From Babylonia areolata (Eukaryota; Mollusca; Gastropoda; Neogastropoda; Buccinidae), in contig NC_134891.1 of NCBI RefSeq assembly GCF_041734735.1, positions 7,549,875 through 7,613,874 of the forward strand: a stretch of DNA of 64,000 nucleotides, in the 5' to 3' direction. The notes beneath the pieces were generated by a model. That model was not told the DNA's origin, did not search any database, and saw only the letters and a program-made list of their open reading frames with translations. Positions 1 through 11,994 of this stretch are shown in pieces (the stretch's first letter is position 1; every line of letters begins with the position of its first letter). The position numbers and the translations under genes were made by a program.

Positions 1-200
1 CATGGAAGAAGTGTAATGGTGATATGCCCATAATTTTTTCTTTCTTTCTTTCTGTCAGCCAGCACAGTCTTCAACACTGAGGATACGAATCAATCATAAC
101 CGACCGTAACGAACACTCATAATAATGTTGACAAAGATTGACATGTTTATCATAATGCTCCCTTGACTGGATGCCATCAGCTAACAAAGCCAGAGATGAA

Positions 201-318
<118 letters not shown>

Positions 319-717
319 AAAGTATTTTATTGTCCTCATAGCAATTCAGCCCTACGGACGAAGGGGAATATCGTTTTGATTAAGCATAATCATTGTTGCA
401 CCTCTTGAGTAATTCTAACACACAAATACACATACCCACTCACGCACATGCACACGCACGAATACACACTTAGTAATGCACGCACTCACATACGTACAGA
501 TATATACACAAAACGTGCGCTCGCACGCAACAGTTAAGTGTGGATCATCTTGAGATTAGTTGTCATTTTTGGGGGGTTCCATTATGTTTTTTTTTTTTCT
601 CTCACACATACATCGCTTCTGCTATGAATCTGGCTGAGAGCTTTCAACGAGTTTTCATTCGAAATAATGTTTACAGGATTCGGGTTACCTAGGAAATGAT
701 TTATCAGACTACACTGA

Positions 718-764
718 ACCCCCCCCCCTGCCCCCCGCCACTCCCCCCCCCCCCCCACTCCCCG
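718..764. repeat. C-rich homopolymer tract
   Basis: Runs of 7 to 14 C with few interruptions. The copy in D' (about 35415-35478) is longer. The complementary strand is guanine-rich enough for quadruplex formation, and the tract is a likely place for sequencing error. Confidence 0.8.
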
Positions 765-851
765 TTTATCGTTGTATGTGGTGCAACGAAAGAGACCGTG
801 GATTTCATCCTTCATTGCAACTCACGTACATTCGACACACGTTATTTGAAT

Positions 852-1852
852 GTTCTTCGCTGGAATCAAATCAAATCAAAATCAATTATGGAAATTAACT
901 CGTGCAATCACAGGCTCGTTGTAAACACCAACATAAAATGAAACATGCGCAACATAAAAAGAGAATGAAAACTGGTCAAATAAGAATTCTCAATAGCTGA
1001 CGATAGACTAAAACAACCCCCTCAGATGATGATCATGATGATGTTGCTATGGAGGTCCATTTTGGTTTGGGACTACATGACAAGGCTGCACTCTACGCTT
1101 CCTTTCATAATGATATCCCGGCGTCAACCAGGCCCGAGAGGTAGAGACACTTGCGGTGTTGGTCAGGTAATTAGAGCAACACACCCAAAGAAGCATCCTT
1201 GAAGTGGATGGTACTCGACTGTGAGGTGCCAGTTTGCCCATTTATGCCCACAGCACACTCAACTCTGGGTAGGAGCCGGCCGCGGGCCGAAAAACCCACC
1301 TCCGCTGGGATTCGAACCCGCGTCCTCCTGGCCGTTAGTCCGCGACGCTAACCACTTCGCCACGGGCGGCTGGTACCTGTATTTATCATTAGCTTCTAAG
1401 TCTGAATGCCAGTTTTGCTTATAGCATGAGATAATTCTGTCTTTTAAATTCACTCATGAAATCATGCTCATATCCAACCCTCTGATTCAACCAAACTACA
1501 CCAAACCCATTCTCAGTCAGCATATTATGTATGCTCGATTCCTGATTCAACTGACCAGATTCATGTTTTAACAGAAGCATCTTATAGGCCTGTCTGTACA
1601 GTCGTGATACTGGAAAAAGCTGTAAGTCTCAACCAGTATTTAATGCATTTTATATATGTTCTGATGTACAGCGCATACCTTCCCGTTTCTCCATAGACTG
1701 ATTTATTAGATGTATGAAAAGGTACACAAAGGACTCTTTTTATTATTGCAAAAGTATGTACTTTTTCAATCTGCTTACTGTCTTCGTGTGACCCCCATAT
1801 TTCAGCTGCATAAGTTAAGAATTGTTCTATCTGTGTATCAAACATTTTCCAC

Positions 1853-1856
<4 letters not shown>
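852..1856. other. About 1 kb present in D and absent from D'
   Basis: D' passes directly from the sequence ending ...TTATTTGAA (35561 region) into a GA microsatellite, whereas D has about 1 kb between those points. The extra stretch contains a SINE on the minus strand (1025-1370) and about 480 bp (1371-1856) with no recognised feature. Whether it was gained in D or lost from D' cannot be decided here. The GA tract at its right edge is a plausible slippage or recombination site. Confidence 0.8.
1025..1370 (-). mobile_element. tRNA-derived SINE (family B)
   Basis: Read on the minus strand, the element begins with a pol III A-box-like stretch (GGCGAAGTGGTTAGC) followed about 35 bases later by a clear B box (GGGTTCGAATCCC), the internal promoter of tRNA-derived SINEs. 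The body runs to an AT(G/C) trinucleotide-rich tail near 1025. It is the only clear copy of this family in the window. Confidence 0.75.

Positions 1857-1897
<41 letters not shown>
1855..1897. repeat. (AG)n microsatellite
   Basis: About 20 AG units. In D' a similar tract (35563-35600) sits exactly at the edge of the missing 1 kb. Confidence 0.9.
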
Positions 1898-1899
<2 letters not shown>

Positions 1900-1960
1900 G
1901 ACACTTGAAAATGTTACCTAAAAATGGTCTTTTGACAAGGGTTAACGGCCATCACTTGAC

Positions 1961-2530
1961 GCGCGCAATAGCCAAGTGGTTAGAGCGTTGGACTTTCAAT
2001 CCGAGGGTCCCGGGTTCGAATCTCGGTGACAGCGCCTGTTGAGTTAAAGGGGTGGAGATTTTTCCCCAGGTCAACATTTGTGCAGACCTGCTTGTGCCTG
2101 AACCCCTTTCGTGTGCATACGCACGCAGAAGATCAAGTACGCACGTTAAACTTGGTAATAAAGACATATTCTATTCTATTCTGTTCTAAACATACTCTAA
2201 TCCATGTCGGCGTTCGGTGGGTTATGAAAACAAGAATATACCAAGTATGCACACCCCCGAAAGCGGAGTATGGCTACCTACATGGCGGGGTAAATAAACA
2301 AAAGGGTCATACACGTAAAATGTTACATGTCTGTCTGAGTGTGTATGTGTGCATGCCTGAAATCTGATTGACACAGGAAACGAATGATGAGCGCCCAGTG
2401 GCAGCCGTCAGTAGGCTTTAACCAGGTAGGCAGCCTGTTGTGCGAATGACCCCGTGTTTGTAAAGCGCTTAGAGCTTGGTCTTCTACCGAGGATAGGCGC
2501 TATATAAGTATTCATATCAATCAATCAATC
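1961..2530 (+). mobile_element. tRNA-derived SINE (family A), long-tail form, full length
   Basis: The head has an A-box-like stretch (TAGCCAAGTGGTTAGAGCG) and a B box (GGGTTCGAATC). The body contains the block CACCCCCGAAAGCGGAGTATG seen in every family A copy here. The long 3' tail includes AAGCGCTTAGAGCTTGG and GGCGCTATATAAGTAT and ends in TCAATCAATC repeats. The same insertion is in D' (35673-36248), so it predates that duplication. Tails of the GCGCTATATAAG type resemble LINE 3' ends, suggesting how the SINE is mobilised (inference). Confidence 0.85.
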
Positions 2531-3536
2531 TTTTGGGACGCCAACAGATGCCCTATGTGATTTCATGTGTTATCTGCTTTCGTTCAAGAACATATCAGCG
2601 CCAGATCAGCTTGGCTAACTGCCTTCTAATGCATCATTTTACTTGTGGTGAACCGATCATTGGGGTGTTTTTTGTTTCTCTGCAATGAACATGGCAACCA
2701 GTCTGATTCAGTTTTCGTCATCAGACAGAAACAACATCCGCCACCCCCCTCCCCCACACCCCCCTCTCTTTCTATTCTCTTATCCCCATCTCTCTATCTC
2801 ACTCACACTCTCCGTCACCATCCCTCCCCCCTCTGTGTCTATTTTCTTATCTTCATCTCACTTTGTCTCTGACTTTCTCTCCGTCAGGGGCAAGCTAGCC
2901 CATCCAGCTTGCTGGGGGTGAAGAGTGAAAAGTAGTAACCTGCTTGCAGCTCCACACTTGACCACGTTAACTGTTAGGCAATTTATGAAGTGGACAATTG
3001 ATTAGGACTTTTTGATCATGTGTCAGTCCTTTCTTCTGACAGAATAATCAGTTTAGTGATTACTGCCAATGACTGAATGGTGATGACCACCACTTTCACA
3101 AACCAGTTAGCAGACACTGATTTTTTTCTTCAGAATACTAAAGCTGCCATCCAGATATGCATCGTGACTGTTATTCGCTTCCATGTGTGTGATTGACTGA
3201 ATCAGTGTGTGTCAGTGGAGTACTTGCACAAGCTACAATAGTTGAATCCTTTGACACGTTACAGCTTCTCCCAGACTTTCCAATGGTCAACACAGGTTAG
3301 TGAGCAGCATGCCAATGTATTATACAGTGCTAGAAATGCATTTTGCGTGCTGTGCAAACTCTGTGAAAATTAGATTTAGTGTGTTCAAAATGTGTCAGAA
3401 TGCATGTGTTAACAAAATGGTGATAAGCATGCCTACTTTTTCGAACAGGTATCCTGAGAAAAATAATCGGATATTCATAATCGAGTTTCCTATCGTTTTG
3501 AAGGCTAAGACTGTATTCTTTAAAACTGTACTGTTA
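2531..3536. other. D segment, no recognised feature
   Basis: About 1 kb with no gene, SINE or LINE that I can support. It holds a CT-rich low-complexity tract at about 2745-2885. Open frames over this tract are low complexity and occur in several frames at once. Confidence 0.6.
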
Positions 3537-5262
3537 CTCACTCTCACTCATGTGGAAAGAAGAGACGATCCCCCAGGATTTCAAAGATGCATCTATCATT
3601 CACTTGTACAAGCGAAAGGGGAACCGGCAAGCCTGTGATAACCATCGGGGCATTTCCTTGCTCTCCATCGCAGGCAAGATACTTGCCAGGATCCTACTTA
3701 ACCGCCTCACAGCACACCTTGACCAAGGTCATTTGCCTGAGAGCCAATGTGGATTCTGGAAAGAGCGCGGAACCACTGACATGGTGTTTGCTGCAAGGCA
3801 GCTGCAAGAGAAATGTCAGGAGCAAAATGCTGATCTGTTCTCCACCTATGTCGACCTCACTAAGGCCTTCGACACCGTGAGTAGAGAGGGACTGTGGAAG
3901 ATCATGGCCAAGTACGGATGCCCTCGGAAATTTATTTCCTTGGTCAGCCAATTCCATGAAGGCATGCAGGCTCGAGTCCAGGACAATGGTGAAACATCTG
4001 CTCCTTTTGCTGTCACAAATGGTGTCAAGCAAGGCTGCGTCCTGGCTCCAACGCTGTTCAGCCTCATGTTCTCTGCAATGCTTACTGATGCTTTCAGAGA
4101 TGGCGATGTTGGAATTGGCCTAAAGTACCTAACAGATGGCAAGCTGTTTAACCTCAGAAGGCTTCAAGCAAAAACGAAGGTCATGACAGACATCATCAGA
4201 GACTTTTTGTTTGCTGATGATTGTGCCCTCAACGCTGGATCTGAAGCTGACATGCAACTCAGCGTCGACAAGTTTGCCACTGCCAGCAGGAACTTCGGCC
4301 TTACCATCAGCACGAGGAAAACTGAAGTTCTCCATCAGCCAGCACAGGGAAACCCTACGTTGAGCCCAACATCACAGTCAACGGTCAGAGACTCAGTGCG
4401 GTGGAGCGGTTCACATACCTTGGCAGCACACTGTCACGAAATGCGACCATCGACGATGAAGTGAACGTCAGGATTGCAAGAGCAAGCGCAGCTTTTGGTA
4501 GACTCAATGCAAATGTCTGGAACAGAAGAGGCATTAGTCTTGAGACCAAGCTAGAGGTCTACAGAGCAGTAGTTCTCCCCACACTACTGTACGCCTGCGA
4601 AACTTGGACAGTGTACCAACGACATGCCAAGAAGCTGAACCACTTCCACACAACATGCCTCAGGAAGCTACTGAACATCAAGTGGCAAGACAAGACCCCA
4701 GACACAGAGGTGCTCGCAAAAGCCACCCTTCCCAGCATCTTCACCATCCTGATGCAGTCCCAGCTTCTCTGGGCTGGACACGTGGCGTGTATGCCAGACC
4801 ATCGGCTGCCCAAAAGGCTCTTCTATGGCGAGCTGCAACAAGGGAAGAGATCACACGGAGGTCAGAAGAAGCGCTTCAGAGATACTCTGAAAGTCTCTCT
4901 GAAAGCGTTTGATATCAACCCTGACTCCTGGGAGGAATCTGCAGTGGACCGTGACAAATGGCGCGCTGCTGTGCACAAAGGCGCCAGGTTGTGCGAGGCC
5001 AACAGGACTGCTGCAGCTGTTGAGAAGAGGCAGGCCAGAAAGTCACGGGCAAACAAGCTCCCTGACAATGATATGCCTGTCTTTGTCTGCACCAACTGTC
5101 AGCGCGAACATTTCGTGCGCAGATTGGACTATTCAGCCATCTGCGCACTCACAGATAGATTCATGAGCATCCTTCCCCCCACCACACCACCACCCTCCCC
5201 CCATCCCCCATCTGGATGACAACGATGGTCATCATCGATCTCGATGGACACACACCACCACC
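3537..5262 (+). mobile_element. 5'-truncated LINE (same family as 25483-29760)
   Basis: Encodes the palm and C-terminal part of a LINE reverse transcriptase: YVDLTKAFDTVSREGLW, then NGVKQGCVLAPTLFS, then the catalytic FADD (in DFLFADDCALNAG), then the ACETWTVYQRH motif and a C-terminal cysteine knuckle (VCTNCQREHFVRR). It is nearly identical to 27903-29625. One frameshift near 4350 splits the reading frame into 3550-4464 and 4401-5219. The 7-bp sequence ACTGTTA lies at both edges (3530-3536 and 5263-5269), and D' has the uninterrupted empty site. The insertion is therefore younger than the D/D' split. Confidence 0.9.
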
Positions 5263-5585
5263 ACTGTTAATAAAACGATTGCGGTGACAAGCAACGTGTT
5301 ATCAGATGTTAAAGAAGATGTGTTGTTTTCTCTCTGTGGCCGCTGCCATCGCTCGGCACAGCACACACCGCTCTGCTGGTCTTTCTCCCTCCCTACAGCT
5401 GGTAACAGCTAGAGGCGCGACATGGAAGAGCACTCATGGCGCTTTGTGCAGCTATCTCTTCCAAGCCGCAGTTCTAAACATCCCAGCTGCTGCGTGTTAT
5501 TTTTAATCGGTGCCCTTCCTTCCCGAGTTGAACGCGGGGTCAAGTTCGCTACTGTGATGAACTAAAAGTTAAGCGCTGAACACGT

Positions 5586-5619
<34 letters not shown>

Positions 5620-5763
5620 GGTGTGTGGGGAGGTGGGGTTGGGATGGTGTTTTAAGGGGGATGACTTATACAGAGAAAGGATTAACTATAACAATGGAAT
5701 AAGCAATTCATAAATACCTGTGAAACAGCAATTACCAACATGAGCAACAACAAATCAATATTT
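5263..5763. other. D segment right end; small open frame only
   Basis: Contains a 66-codon open frame (5306-5506, starting MLKKMCCFLSV) also open in D' (38996-39196). The two copies are so similar that shared openness is weak evidence, and I do not recognise the product. A (TG)n tract lies at about 5587-5619. Confidence 0.4.
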
Positions 5764-5787
5764 AACAAGAGAGGCAAGGCCTTCAAG

Positions 5788-6274
5788 ACTCACTTGTGAT
5801 ACACTTAAAAAAAAATCCAAGCTGTTTATGTATTGAGTATAATTTCAAAATGTAATGTTTAAGATGAGAAAGATCAGTTTAAAGCAAATTAAGTCCCCTA
5901 GCATTAATTACAGAGTAATTTCCCTTCTTTACTATCTGCACCAAAACGTTTGCAAAATAAATAAAAGTTCCATGCTTAGCAAAAGAAGTTCCTGTTTGAA
6001 CAAAAAATGATAATAATGACTGCTCTTGTTGTTGGGTCAGAATATCAGATCAAAGTGCCAAGTTTAGAAAATACAAAATATATAAATATAACAGTAAATG
6101 CAGTTTGCATATAATTAGGCTTCATTCTTTATTTTTTTGGTGCCCATCCCAGAGGTGCAATATTGTTTTAAACAAGATGACTGGAAAGAACTGAATTTTT
6201 CCTATTTTTATGCCAAATTTGGTGTCAACTGACAAAGTAGTTGCAGAGAAAATGTCAATGTTAAAGTTTACCAC

Positions 6275-6305
<31 letters not shown>

Positions 6306-6352
6306 ACCGAACACCCTGTTAAAACAGACTCACTTTGTTTACACAAGTGAGT
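5788..6352 (+). mobile_element. Candidate non-autonomous Helentron-like (HINE/DINE) element
   Basis: The 11-mer ACTCACTTGTG at 5788-5798 is matched by its reverse complement CACAAGTGAGT at 6342-6352. Beside the right copy is a short hairpin (ACTCACTT, small loop, ACAAGTGAGT at about 6329-6352), and a (CA)n microsatellite lies inside. Subterminal inverted repeats, a 3' hairpin and an internal microsatellite are hallmarks of Helentron-associated elements. There is no coding capacity. It could instead be another type of dispersed repeat; only one copy is in view. Confidence 0.4.
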
Positions 6353-6959
6353 AAAAAAAAACAACAAAAAAAACAAAAACAAAAAACGTAAAAAAACGTC
6401 GGTTTTTTTGTTTTTTTTTGTCGGTTTAAAAAAAACAAAAAAACAAAAAAACAACAACCAGGCGCCTTCAACATGGATGATGTCAAAAAGAGCACGAAGA
6501 GTAATCACAGCAAACGCCAAAAAAGTATTGACGTCACACCAAAAAAGTATTGACGTCAAATACTCTGGGCCATCAGTCCACACTGGGGAGACGTACACCC
6601 TGTAATTCTTTTACGTTGCGCTGCTGTTGAACACTTTATGACAGCCAATGGTGAACCTTGACACGAGAGGTGACAAGCACAACAGGTTTTGTTGTTGTTG
6701 TTTTGCCAACGCACCAGACACACCATACAGCCACTGGTTCATTTTAAGAAGACTGCTGTGATGAGGCAGATGAGACTGTTGGTTTTTCAGCACTTTTTTT
6801 TTTTTTTTTCAAAGAAACGAAGACTGAAAACTGGTCTGTAAATATTACTTCGGTTCCTTCCCAGGATTTTTTTGTTTGTTTTTGTTTTTTTTAAGTGGTG
6901 GCGTTAATAGCGCTGGTATGAGTTGTGAGTGGTAATGTACCCACGTCAATTGAAGTCTT
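6353..6959. other. A-rich and T-rich low-complexity stretch
   Basis: Poly-A and poly-T runs (6353-6460, about 6790-6810, 6866-6893) separated by sequence with no recognised feature. The open frame over 6122-6598 on the minus strand consists largely of translated homopolymer and microsatellite. Confidence 0.6.
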
Positions 6960-7439
6960 GATTGATTGATATGGATACTTATATAGCTCCTATCCTCGGT
7001 CGGAGACCAAGCTCTAAGTGCTATACAAACACGGGATCATTTGTACAGCAGGCTGCCTACCTGGGTAGAGCCGACTGACGGCTGCCACTGGGCGCTCATC
7101 ATTCGTTTCCTGTGTCATTCAATCACATTTCAGGCACACACACACACTCAGACAGACATGTAACATTTTACATGTATGACCGTTTATGCTTATCTACCCC
7201 ACCATGTAGGCAGCCATACTCCGTTTTCGGGGGTGTGCATGCTGGGTATGTTCTTGTTTCCAAAACCCACCGAACGCTGACATGGATTATAGGATCTTTA
7301 ACGTGCGTATTTGATCTTCTGCGTGCGTATACACAGGAAGGGGGTTCAGGCACGAGCAGGTCTGCACATATGTTGACCTGGGAGATCGGGCCCTCAGATT
7401 GAAAGTCCAACGCTTTAACCATTCGGCTATTGCACCCGG
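6960..7439 (-). mobile_element. tRNA-derived SINE (family A), long-tail form, B box deleted
   Basis: Read on the minus strand it has the family A head, the CACCCCCGAAAACGGAGTATG block and the long tail ending in ATCAATCAATC. An internal deletion in the head removes the stretch carrying the B box (compare 33484-33540), so this copy has lost its internal promoter. It lies just outside the visible left edge of the inverted arm. Confidence 0.8.
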
Positions 7440-7892
7440 ATATTGATTATAGTAGTTATAAATGGAATCAGATCTGAAAGAAATTTATTCGTGAAAGAAA
7501 AGGGAAAGGGGTCTAACGAATTGGTTTTAGATGGCGATCCAATAATGAGTTCAATAATTTCTCTTTCTGTAACAGGCTCAAAGTGGGAAAGAAATGGTCC
7601 ATTGCATACTGAAAATGTAAGCTCATCACTTGAATAACTCTTCGATTCACTTCAAATTCTTGTTATTTTCTGAGAGAGATAGTCACAAAAATGCTGAAGC
7701 AGATCAGAACAGGTGATCATCATCATCACCACCACCACTATCATCATATCTGTAACTCGTAAGCTGACAGCGATTTGTATGAGCATTTTACACGCTAAAC
7801 ACAAGTACATTTCACGTTTGTGAAATCGGTTTACCTCTGCATGTTACACGAATACCTACCAGCGTTTCCAGTTCATTCATTTACGTGTTAAC

Positions 7893-10800
7893 CTATTTAT
7901 TGTATGACTGCTTTTTAGCTGTCTGGACAAGCTGAGATCTGAGCACCTCCAATAGTTTCTGTTCCCTTGCTTGTCCCCGTTGCTGTGTGGCCACAGTCCA
8001 CAAGTACAGAAGTGGGTGAAGAGCGGAACTGAGAGGTAACATGAACACCACCAATGCTCCGTGGATCCTGTTGAACACAGTCACACCGTGGGAAGTCATC
8101 ACTGTCACCAGTCCCAACGAAATCCAGCAAGCAGTATTCGTGACTGTCAGTTTCCCCGTCAGGCGTACTGAAGAATGGTATGGTCTCCTTGTGGCGTCAA
8201 GTGATATTCTGTACTTTGGCGTTCGTCTGCTGATAACAACCTGACCAGCCACAGTCATGACACAAAAGCTGACATTAAAAACCATGATGACTGTGAACCA
8301 ACGAAACTCTTGGTCAGAGTGGTGCTGATCATATAATGCCAGACGGCACAGACCAGACTGGCCATGGAGGCCCCAGTGAGACAGTCCTGGAAGGAACGGT
8401 ATCAACGACAACAAGGCTCCAACAAACCATGTCAATGTGCAAAACACAGTTGTTAACCGTTTCAGGAAATTCCACGAACTTTCGTGGAAACAAAGGACGA
8501 CCACGTGATCCAAAATGATGAACCACATGATCAAAACCGACACTTCATTGGACAGAAAGGAAAGAAAACCTGCCAGTTTACAAGCTCCACTGCTGATCCA
8601 TATTTTTTCTGATTGGATGTATTTTTCATGGAATATGTCGTCTGCTGCCACAGCAATGCTGACGTGACTTCCCATACAGACATTAGCAAACTGCAGGTGA
8701 GTGATTGTCTTCATGAAGTGATTGTGAAACACGTTCCTCATGACACGTGACTGGATGAAGCACAACAAGTTCCCCAAAATGGCCGACGTACTAACCAGCC
8801 AAAAGAAAACCTCATACACTTCAGTTGGCATCAGTGTTGAACATGAAGGCAGTATGGTGTAAGGTGCGAGACATTTAAATTTACTTGACCGTTTAGGAAT
8901 TAAGTTCTCACAACAAAGTCTGTAGTTTGACGAAAACAGTTTATTCAAGTGACTCGACCATGACACCAAATCAAAAGGAAAGTTTATCATTGGATTACCT
9001 CGTATGTCTAATTCAGTCAGTTCTGGGATATTTTTAAAACCTAGAGGTTCAATGGTTTCGATGGCAGAAAAAGATAAATTCAAATACTTCACACGAGGCA
9101 GATATATGAACAACTCGTTGCTCCATCTTTTAATGAGTGTGTTTGATATATCAACTCGTCTTAGTACATGATGGGAATGCTTCAAATCAGTATTGATCAT
9201 CTGTATCAGCGGATTGTTCCTGAGTTGCAAATCAAGTAAATTTATTAACTCATAAAAAATAGCCATATCGATAGCAGTGATCAGATTGTCAGCAAGATCT
9301 ATATGCTGCAGATTGGAAAGCTTTATTCCTGAAATATTAACAATAGAGCAGAAAGACAACTTCAGACGAATCAGATATGCATTTTTAAAAAAACAGTTAG
9401 GTGACATTCTCGAACCTGTGGCATCTACGTATCGGAGATGAGTGAAGAGCTCAGCCGGAAAATGTTGACCACAAAGGAATGAGTGACCTTGACACAGACA
9501 TCCTTGAGGACAGGCCAGGTCACACATGAGTTCATCATCTTGCTGTGGGCACTGACCCCAACCGTCACACAGATGGTCTCCATGCACACAGACTCTGGAA
9601 TCCCGGCAATGGTAGAAGCCAGGGCAAGTCACTCTCTCACAGTCTTGTTCATCCTCTCCGTAAGTACAGTCAGAAAATCCGTTGCATCGTGTGTAGACAG
9701 GAAGACAGTTCAACAGCTCAACTGTGCAATGATAATGACTGTCAGGACATGACCCGTTAGTTTTTATCACTTGGTGTGTAAAATATCCACTTCCATCCAG
9801 ATTTATATATAATTGCCGCCTTTTGTTTTTGTCACTTATCTCATTGCAGTAGGAACATTTTTTCCAGAAGGGTACTTTGCAGTTCATCTCATCTGAATCG
9901 TCTACACAGTCTGAGTATTCATTACATCGCTGGCTGTGTAGCACACACTGACCGTTAGAGCACAGGAACCCATGGCACGCAGGATGTTCACAGAACGATT
10001 CATCACTGTTGTCTGGACAGTCCTGACGGAAGTCACACACCATGGTGTACTGCAGTGTGGTGACGTCATCATTACAGCTAAACATGGCATACCTGGTGGA
10101 TGGAGACATCCCATGAAGAACTGTCTTCGCCTTGTGTTCGTCAGTCATGTTTTGGAATGTGCAAAACCGTGAATATTTTGATTTCATACAACAGCTTTTT
10201 GGATCACATGATAAAAACATGTGTGTGTGGTGATTACTTGGACAAACCACTAGAAATTGTAAAGTATTTGTGAAGATAGGTTGAAGAGGGAGTAGACGAA
10301 CAAAATGTATCTGTGAACCAAGAAATCTGGGTGAGCGAATTTCTATTTCACACAATGCATTATGATATCCCAATTCTTCCTTTTCATTCAGGATGTCAAA
10401 TCTAATCAATGAAATAAGCTTTCCAGACCGAACAGTTCTTGATGGAGAAAGCGTCATTTGTTCTTGTAAGTGGTTCATGTGATATATCACAGTGTTGTCA
10501 GACCACTTTCGACACTTACTGTACATAAACAATTCACCATTCCATCCAGATATGAGACCTAAAGCCACAGAGAAAGAATAAAACTTTCTAAGTATCTGGA
10601 ATGCATCTTCTGTTTCCTTTTTCGATCTAATGGATGCCAGTCTTCCTTCCATAGTATTGCATGTACAAGCTAGGAGCTCAGTTGACGTCCTTTGCTTTAC
10701 TGTGACGAGTTTAAAACACTTGTTACGTGAAGCTACCAAACCCTGACAGCCAGGACTGCTGAAGGGACAGTGTTCTGTCTCATCACGTCCGTCCTCACAC

Positions 10801-11722
10801 TCTTTCTTTTGATTACAATCCAGATGACTTTGGAATGCAGAGTAGTGCGGTACTGAGCAGTTGAACTGACCATTGGACAGTTTCTGTGGCTGGTCATTCA
10901 CTGATAGAAATGCATGGTATATTTTGAGGTTGAGATGAATATATTTACTATAATAAAGTGTAATGTAAAGAGATGAGGTCTCAAAAACAGAAGCCGTTAA
11001 AAAACAGTCAATACACACGAATCCCTTCTTCCAGCCATTTGTATTTGGATTTTTGAGAATCATTTTTAACCACCATTTCCCAGAACAATAATGAGGTTCG
11101 TATGCTTGTTGAATACTGACCAGGATGACACTTCCAGTGGGCGCTTTCAGTTCTTTGGAAATGTATGTTAAAGATTGGTGTGGAATTATAACATATCCAG
11201 AATAATTAGAAACGTGTCGTGTAATTAGGTCAACGCTTTTTACTGGCTTGATAAAAATTCGAATAGTTGGATTCTTGATCTCCGTCTGTAAACAGTTCTT
11301 TTTTGTGTAGAAAAACAATTCGTCATGCGCATGATACTTGCATGATAATGCAGCATGATTTAATAGCAGTGAGGTTGATTCTGAAGATCTCTGGCAGTTT
11401 CCTACTTGTGCATGTTGCCATGTTCCAGAATCGCACCAGAATGTAAGCCGTTGCATATGAACGTATACATGCATCCCTTTTGGCACCTGCACTTTCATTC
11501 CACAGTATGGCACGTCAACATCGCATATTCCGTACATCACTCCCTCGTTGGCAGCAAACGTGCTCAGAGAACATCTTGTTTTGTTGACCTTCTGGATTGT
11601 GATGTTTTTGCTGGTCTGGTTCATGAGGTAGTCTACACCTGGACAGAATTCGCTGAGCTGGGGAGGACCACTGGCAATGTTCTGCTGGGTGCTGTTGGCC
11701 TCCTGTCTCTGGTGAACAGTGT
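7893..11722 (-). CDS. GRL101/LGR-like LDLa-CTLD-LRR receptor with degenerate 7TM motifs (copy 1), main exon
   Basis: A large exon with no internal stop. The 5' edge is a probable splice acceptor (pyrimidine tract then GTGCAG, exon from 11722) entering in phase 1. The frame is open for 32 codons before the first Met (11624), so that Met is not the true start. Counting from it: CUB-like region about 100-245; LDLa 253-287; C-type-lectin-like domain about 293-427; LDLa at about 515-545, 550-582, 625-662 and 666-701, with acidic DxSDE-type ends; LRR N-cap about 705-720; LRRs about 725-890; 7TM 937-1210. The TM3/ECL2 cysteines (C1015, C1093) and TM1 GN are kept. Asp2.50 is Asn981, Arg3.50 is His1040, Pro6.50 is Ser1169 and NPxxY reads HPLLY (His1203). 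The family is plasma-membrane, leucine-rich-repeat GPCRs; normal G-protein coupling is doubtful (inference). The signal-peptide exon was not found. Confidence 0.88.
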
Positions 11723-11811
11723 CTGCACAAAAATAGTAGGAAATGATCTGTGTTCAACCGCCACAAAGTATACACACCATGTTCACACGCATAAAGACAC
11801 ACACGATTCCA

Positions 11812-11887
11812 CACACACACACACACACACATGCAGGACAAGAGGGAAGACAGAAATTCAATGAAACGACACAAAGAGGTAGACAGG

Positions 11888-11927
<40 letters not shown>

Positions 11928-11994
11928 CACACGCACACACACACACACACACACAGTAACACACACACACACACGCACACACACACACACACAC
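11812..11994. repeat. (CA)n microsatellites upstream of the receptor exon
   Basis: Two CA blocks (about 11812-11831 and 11890-11993) separated by about 58 bp of unique sequence. The right arm has one shorter block (59692-59749) and lacks the unique spacer. The tract lies in the inferred intron. Confidence 0.9.

Noticed and set aside
1961-2040. Functional tRNA gene
   Set aside because: The head is tRNA-like, but it is the start of a dispersed 570-bp repeat with several copies here, and no clean cloverleaf with a paired acceptor stem is evident.
5306-5506. Small secreted protein starting MLKKMCCFLSV
   Set aside because: Open in both D copies, but they are too similar for that to mean anything. 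No recognised family and no polyadenylation or splice context. Kept only as a note in the annotation.
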